Shown here piece after piece: positions 61,201 to 64,000 of a stretch of DNA of 64,000 bases. The notes beneath the pieces were generated by a model. It saw only the letters and a program-made list of their open reading frames with translations, was not told the DNA's origin and did not search any database. Made by a program: the position numbers and the translations under genes. The DNA is from Granulosicoccus sp045106195 (GTDB lineage: Bacteria > Pseudomonadota > Gammaproteobacteria > Granulosicoccales > Granulosicoccaceae): positions 9,766 through 73,765 of the forward strand of contig JBGCEH010000051.1 in NCBI GenBank assembly GCA_045106195.1, given 5' to 3'. Positions within the stretch are counted from its first letter, which is position 1. Each line of letters starts with the position of its first letter.

Positions 61201-61736
61201 AGGTTGCACAGCTGGTAGAGCAGCGAACCACACTGGAGCTGCAGATGAGTGAGGCGGCGTTGGAATATATCAAGCTAAGCTTGGGCCATCGACTGGCCGA
61301 ACAAGCCATCAATCGCTATCGCGACAATCACAGAAGCGGCATGATGGAGGCCACTGAGCGAGCATTCTCAGAGCTGACTGAGGGAAAATACAGTACTTTG
61401 CAGACGCAAAGCAATGGCAAGGATGAGACGTTGCTGGCGTTGGATAGAGATGGCACTGCCAAGCGGGCTGACGAAATGTCCAAAGGGACCCGATTCCAGC
61501 TTTATCTGGCGTTGCGTGCTGCTGCCTATGACCAGTTGGCGGAGCAGGGCACGTGCCTGCCGTTTATCTGTGATGACATCTTTGAAACGTTTGATGAGGC
61601 TCGTACCAGAGCTGCCTGCCGTGTGATGGAGCGTATCGGTCAACGAGGACAGGCCATTTATTTAACCCATCATCAGCATGTGGTGGATCTGGCTCGTGAG
61701 GTTTGTGGTGATCGGGTGCAGGTACATCAATTGTAA
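58293..61736 (+). CDS. YhaN-type SMC/Rad50-like ATPase
   Basis: This 1147-residue protein has an N-terminal Walker A GTNEAGKTTFMES (Lys44), a very long central coiled-coil (about residues 170-1000), and a C-terminal half-site with the signature SKGTRFQLYLALRAAAYDQL and Walker B LPFICDDIFETFDE. This is the layout of YhaN/Rad50 ATPases. A GxxCxxC-type zinc hook was not found in the middle of the coil. The start overlaps the nuclease stop by four bases. It probably tethers and processes DNA ends with the nuclease. Confidence 0.9.
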   Translation: MIRIEQLNLVFFGHFTNKQFDFGKKSDAATPDFHIVYGTNEAGKTTFMESYLRLLYGFLPRNEPYAFRHGRANLQVSALLQLDGEMRTFQRKATSKNSLVDEHGNVLPEASLQAHLGGLAMDDYRKLLCIDDDSIDKGGEEIVNSRGDIGTLLFSAAAGISDLWQVLESVRSEAEAIYKVRASRSRLAVLKKQHKDVTAKIKLLDIPAGKLGQYTKALKRAESAETKALDEQRSLMVEVRQLERILNALPMLERLDNSEQAVGNLTHYPEHLDITSQQIIELQKEQHQANAERERLQLRQATLSKELEQLPSEPAYVGLEAVIEGMSELHSRYRHAELELDAQQDSLASVTARMTSLVRERLHQDLDPASLVVEASVIKSLNESLARRNDAARLVGDEQLNLKQLNISIEGEQTRLAELERVKPEGAGLGEILEQYNAQALAAEYKAATQVIRDADQQVEEALDTLSIKGRRFSELPQCLFMVEEVETQVERWQTLNTTLATATERHQREQQELNTLTLESTQLESVDGLASDQSTQVLKDVRDAAWNTHKVSLTLETAQAFEPTLHDVDQVMEGRLAHASDLARLRDVHRQIPRIQGQIDSLAESIRAHEQELQDIEQSLAQLMQTAGIDATLPPKAVLSWVRSYHEAESRVRSAERARNTNQPVLDRAQKLKGALSGYIKREQATLAELILTASSMRDVYKHHDDSLQVTQKALADLHNKHAIAKSQLEALQVNHDKATKEWEDLVASSFPVAFDSQKLALSLDALSDLREFNIEREALLQGCNQMQRDKIQFTEKLEQIIRDNDLELGETPDSNLNQLKELAARAKKQLEEKTELQKKIDKAFADGVEAEKRMESVKAQSEVLAAIFHESVPTGDLAELFEAVQKTQHAQMLRKKYDEDISTLRQTLGVATEENARAMLAELDIPSVQEKQVEKESELALVNERSKEATEKRTRCEAQLSALTGDGEVAQLVEQRTTLELQMSEAALEYIKLSLGHRLAEQAINRYRDNHRSGMMEATERAFSELTEGKYSTLQTQSNGKDETLLALDRDGTAKRADEMSKGTRFQLYLALRAAAYDQLAEQGTCLPFICDDIFETFDEARTRAACRVMERIGQRGQAIYLTHHQHVVDLAREVCGDRVQVHQL

Positions 61737-61852
61737 GTCTCATGAAACCCGGATGATATGAACATGTGATGATCTGCTGCATCAATGGATTAGCGACGTG
61801 TTCGAAGCGCAGGATCAATCTGTGTACTGAATCTCCCCATCATCAGCGAAAG

Positions 61853-61882
61853 ATAGCGAACACATTACGATGTGTTCGCTAT
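61853..61882. terminator. Strong bidirectional hairpin terminator
   Basis: ATAGCGAACACAT (61853-61865) pairs perfectly over 13 bases with ATGTGTTCGCTAT (61870-61882) around TACG, with A-rich sequence on one side and T-rich on the other. It serves the YhaN-type gene and the convergent lipoprotein gene. Confidence 0.85.
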
Positions 61883-61943
61883 ATCTTATCTTAATCTTTA
61901 CTAAAGTTTTCTGGGGAAGTCAGAGTGGTTTTCGTTGAAACTA

Positions 61944-63203
61944 CTAACGAGTCACAGTGTGCAACGCTGTCCAGACATTGCCAGTAGTCTGGAAAAATTC
62001 AACCCGGAAAATACCATTGTCGCCGTAATCAGACTTCATTATGAAACCGTTGTCGAGCGTCCCGCTTGCCAACACGATTTCTGAGACCAAAACGGCTTGC
62101 TCGTTATTTATGCTGATACCATCTACCGGGTGTTGAGTGAATGTGCCGACTTGGAGATCACCTCTTGAGTTGGACAATTCAAATTGTCCATTTGTTCGAA
62201 ATTCAACGGTTCCTGTATTGTCCCTGGACTGAACTGTTATCGTTCGACCAGAAAAGTCGCTTGTTGTTACAGGTGTTGACAACGAATAACTACGAATTGG
62301 ATCGGGATTACCGAGCCACGTAGGTTGCAGGTTGAGAATTTCACCGCTGTTGGAATCAATCTCCAATGTCTCTATAGCACCAGATTGAAAGCTGTCAAAG
62401 TCGAATGATACAACACCGCCGGTGTCAACCGACCATGGAAATTCACCTGCGCTTAGCCTTCCACCAGGTGTGCCGACTATATAGGCAATACTGGATGAAT
62501 CGAATCGGTAGTAATTGTTGGGCCTCAGGGCATCTTCAATTGGAGTTGGTACGAGTGTGCGTCCAATAAGCAACTCAGTGGTGAATGCAAGATTGATTTG
62601 CCCAACTCCGTTTGCCGAAGATACTTCTGTATCTAAAACGCCCTCCAAATGTGTAATAGCATCGACCTCAGAGATTAGCGTGGTAGTGACTGAGCCAGAA
62701 TTCGACACGAGGTTGATGACATCGGTACTGTTTGCAAATTCTTCAACGCTAATGTCAAAGTTCAGTGTTGTAGCAGTCGCTACAGCACCGGGAGGGATAG
62801 TAATTCCATTTTCAGGGATGCCATCAATGTCCAGAGACTGCAATAGTCGAGCGATATTGGTAGCAACGGCAATGGGGTCTGATCCACCAATTGCCATATC
62901 AACGGGTGACACCTGAGCTGCTGCTGTTGCGGAAGGAAATTGCAAGGCACCTATAGAGAAAGTTACTTGTTCACCTACTAAGTAGGTGAATTCTCCTGAG
63001 GAGTTTGTTATTCCGGATTGAGTCGCGGTGGCAAACATAGCACCTTCAACGGGACTGTCTACAAATACACCTGTCAGGACAGGAGCTTCAATTTCTGGAT
63101 CGTTTTCAAGGGTAGCGCCGGATGATGAGGATCCTCCCCCACAACCGGTAATAATGAGGCCGCATAGAGCGCCGAAAAAGGCATTGCTTCAAAAAGACAT
63201 CAT
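61944..63203 (-). pseudogene. Lipoprotein gene with in-frame TGA at codon 5
   Basis: From ATG 63203 (with AGGA seven bases upstream) the frame reads MMSF, then TGA (63189-63191), then a complete lipoprotein signal ending in the lipobox ITGC followed by GGGSSSSG. If the TGA were CGA the signal peptide would be perfect. After it the frame is open for about 415 residues with a domain seen in other proteobacterial lipoproteins (VFVDSPVEGAMFATATQSGITNSSGEFTYLVGEQVTFSIG and RLLQSLDIDGIPENGITIP), followed by a beta-rich C-terminal region. No usable start lies between the TGA and the lipobox; the first ATG after it is at 63038, beyond the signal. So this is a recent nonsense mutation, a read-through gene or a sequencing error. 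Confidence 0.72.
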
Positions 63204-64000
63204 GTAGTTTCCTGTAAATAATTTTCGTTAATTAATGGGCTGTAGCATTTAAGCCTCCTCGAATTGCCCACAAAGTTCCTGATTGAACGGACACTCCCAG
63301 TTCAATGATGACAGCTTCTGGACGCACAAAGCAAGTAGAACAGTTTAAAGTCGTAAGCTATTCAAAATAACTAGTGATCTCAAATTTAACCGCGCTAAAG
63401 TGGCTATTACCCGAGTAGTTCTACCTTGATCGATAGTTCATAGCGCGTTGTTAGTGTTTCAATAACATGTTGGCAAACGATAGCTGCATAGGATGGATGT
63501 GTATTTTTCCGCTAGCTTTTGACAAGTAGCAGGTTTGGATTCAGTAACTAGATGACCATTTCTAGGCAGTCGTTCAAAGTGAAGAAATCCAAAAGGAGGT
63601 ACTTTCGCTAAGCCATTAGAAATGCTGTCACAGCAGCTTTGCGTAAAGTCGGTTAACGCCAGGATATCGACTACAAGGTTTAATCAGTCAAGATGCAGTA
63701 CGACTTTCAATAGCGAGGGCGTGTCGTTGGTTTTCAAGGTATCAGGCAGAATATAACAGGATTCGGATTTTCAGGACCAACATGGTTTATGGATGATACT
63801 GGTGTGCCCGTGAGTATTTGCACACGCGTACCGTAAAACTGTAATAGTAAAACTGTAATAGTGTCATTACCAAGCGAATGTGGCGGTCTAATTACCAAGC
63901 CATTCTGTCGTAGCACGATATCAACTATTTAAACTGACTGCAATTCGTAGCTATCGTGCTTCTACATAGCGGACGTAACCAAGCTCAATAATACGAATGT
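63204..64000. other. Right-edge region, no gene recognised
   Basis: This stretch of 797 bases is A+T-rich and has only short frames, none with a recognisable motif. An AGGAGG at 63595-63600 is not followed by a matching start. A 14-base tandem duplication lies at 63834-63861. The promoter of the interrupted lipoprotein gene should lie just after 63203. Confidence 0.45.
63834..63861. repeat. 14-base tandem duplication
   Basis: TAAAACTGTAATAG occurs twice in direct succession (63834-63847 and 63848-63861), a recent small duplication in non-coding sequence. Confidence 0.85.

Noticed and set aside
63734..63916. A 60-codon minus-strand frame near the right edge
   Set aside because: It includes the 14-base tandem duplication and has no recognisable homology or ribosome site.
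1..64000. CRISPR arrays, tRNA or rRNA genes, insertion sequences, prophage
   Set aside because: No regularly spaced repeats, cloverleaf-like segments, transposase motifs or phage structural genes were recognised in the gaps. A covariance-model scan such as tRNAscan would settle the RNA question.

Overview
The window is about 64 kb of chromosome from a Gram-negative gammaproteobacterium. The evidence is a RluF-type pseudouridine synthase, the engB / diheme cytochrome c4 / dsbA neighbourhood, lipobox lipoproteins, an OmpA-family protein and a DbpA-tailed DEAD-box helicase. A marine, heterotrophic relative of Granulosicoccus-like bacteria is a plausible but unproven guess, based on gene content remembered rather than searched. 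No rRNA, tRNA, CRISPR array, intact insertion sequence or prophage was recognised.

Layout. 1-7.1 kb: the 3' part of moaA, then murI, a T7-lysozyme-type amidase, an AmpG-like permease and a GH84 hexosaminidase (a cell-wall/amino-sugar neighbourhood), then rluF. 7-11 kb: a more A+T-rich patch with a broken LysE-type exporter and a large secreted GH43 enzyme carrying three malectin-like domains. 11-23 kb: an NlpC/P60 endopeptidase, a DMT exporter, a diaminopropionate ammonia-lyase-like enzyme, a glyoxalase remnant, a DUF6502 regulator-lipoprotein pair behind several palindromes, a LysR regulator, DeaD, an EVE-domain protein, and a cytochrome P450 divergent from a TetR regulator. 23-31.5 kb: a TauABC-type importer, then an ABC-2 exporter pair, a LuxR-type response regulator, a soluble hybrid kinase and a FIST protein. 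This second set resembles the regulatory/transport module of PQQ-dependent alcohol oxidation, but no dehydrogenase is present.

31.6-45.5 kb: an OmpA-like protein, trpS overlapping an asparaginase, a caspase-fold-like exported protein whose expected catalytic Cys is Ser, a HisA-like/methyltransferase fusion that has lost both catalytic Asp positions, pta, a HTH-PBP regulator facing an orphan tungstate-binding protein, and a GMC oxidoreductase divergent from an IclR regulator. 45.6-51.3 kb: hisC with a coupled outer-membrane-like protein, a phosphoesterase, dsbA, cytochrome c4 and engB. 51.6-57 kb: a complete five-gene branched-chain-amino-acid-type ABC importer with a strong hairpin after the binding-protein gene. 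57-61.7 kb: a YhaO/YhaN-type nuclease and SMC-like ATPase pair. 61.9-63.2 kb: a lipoprotein gene interrupted by TGA at codon 5. The last 800 bases hold no recognisable gene.

The most unusual items are the HisA-like/CmoM-like fusion with its thioredoxin-like partner, the caspase-fold-like Cys-to-Ser protein coupled to a small membrane protein, the nonsense-interrupted lipoprotein, and the palindrome-rich control region of the DUF6502/lipoprotein pair. Functions are assigned from motifs read by eye; no database search was run.
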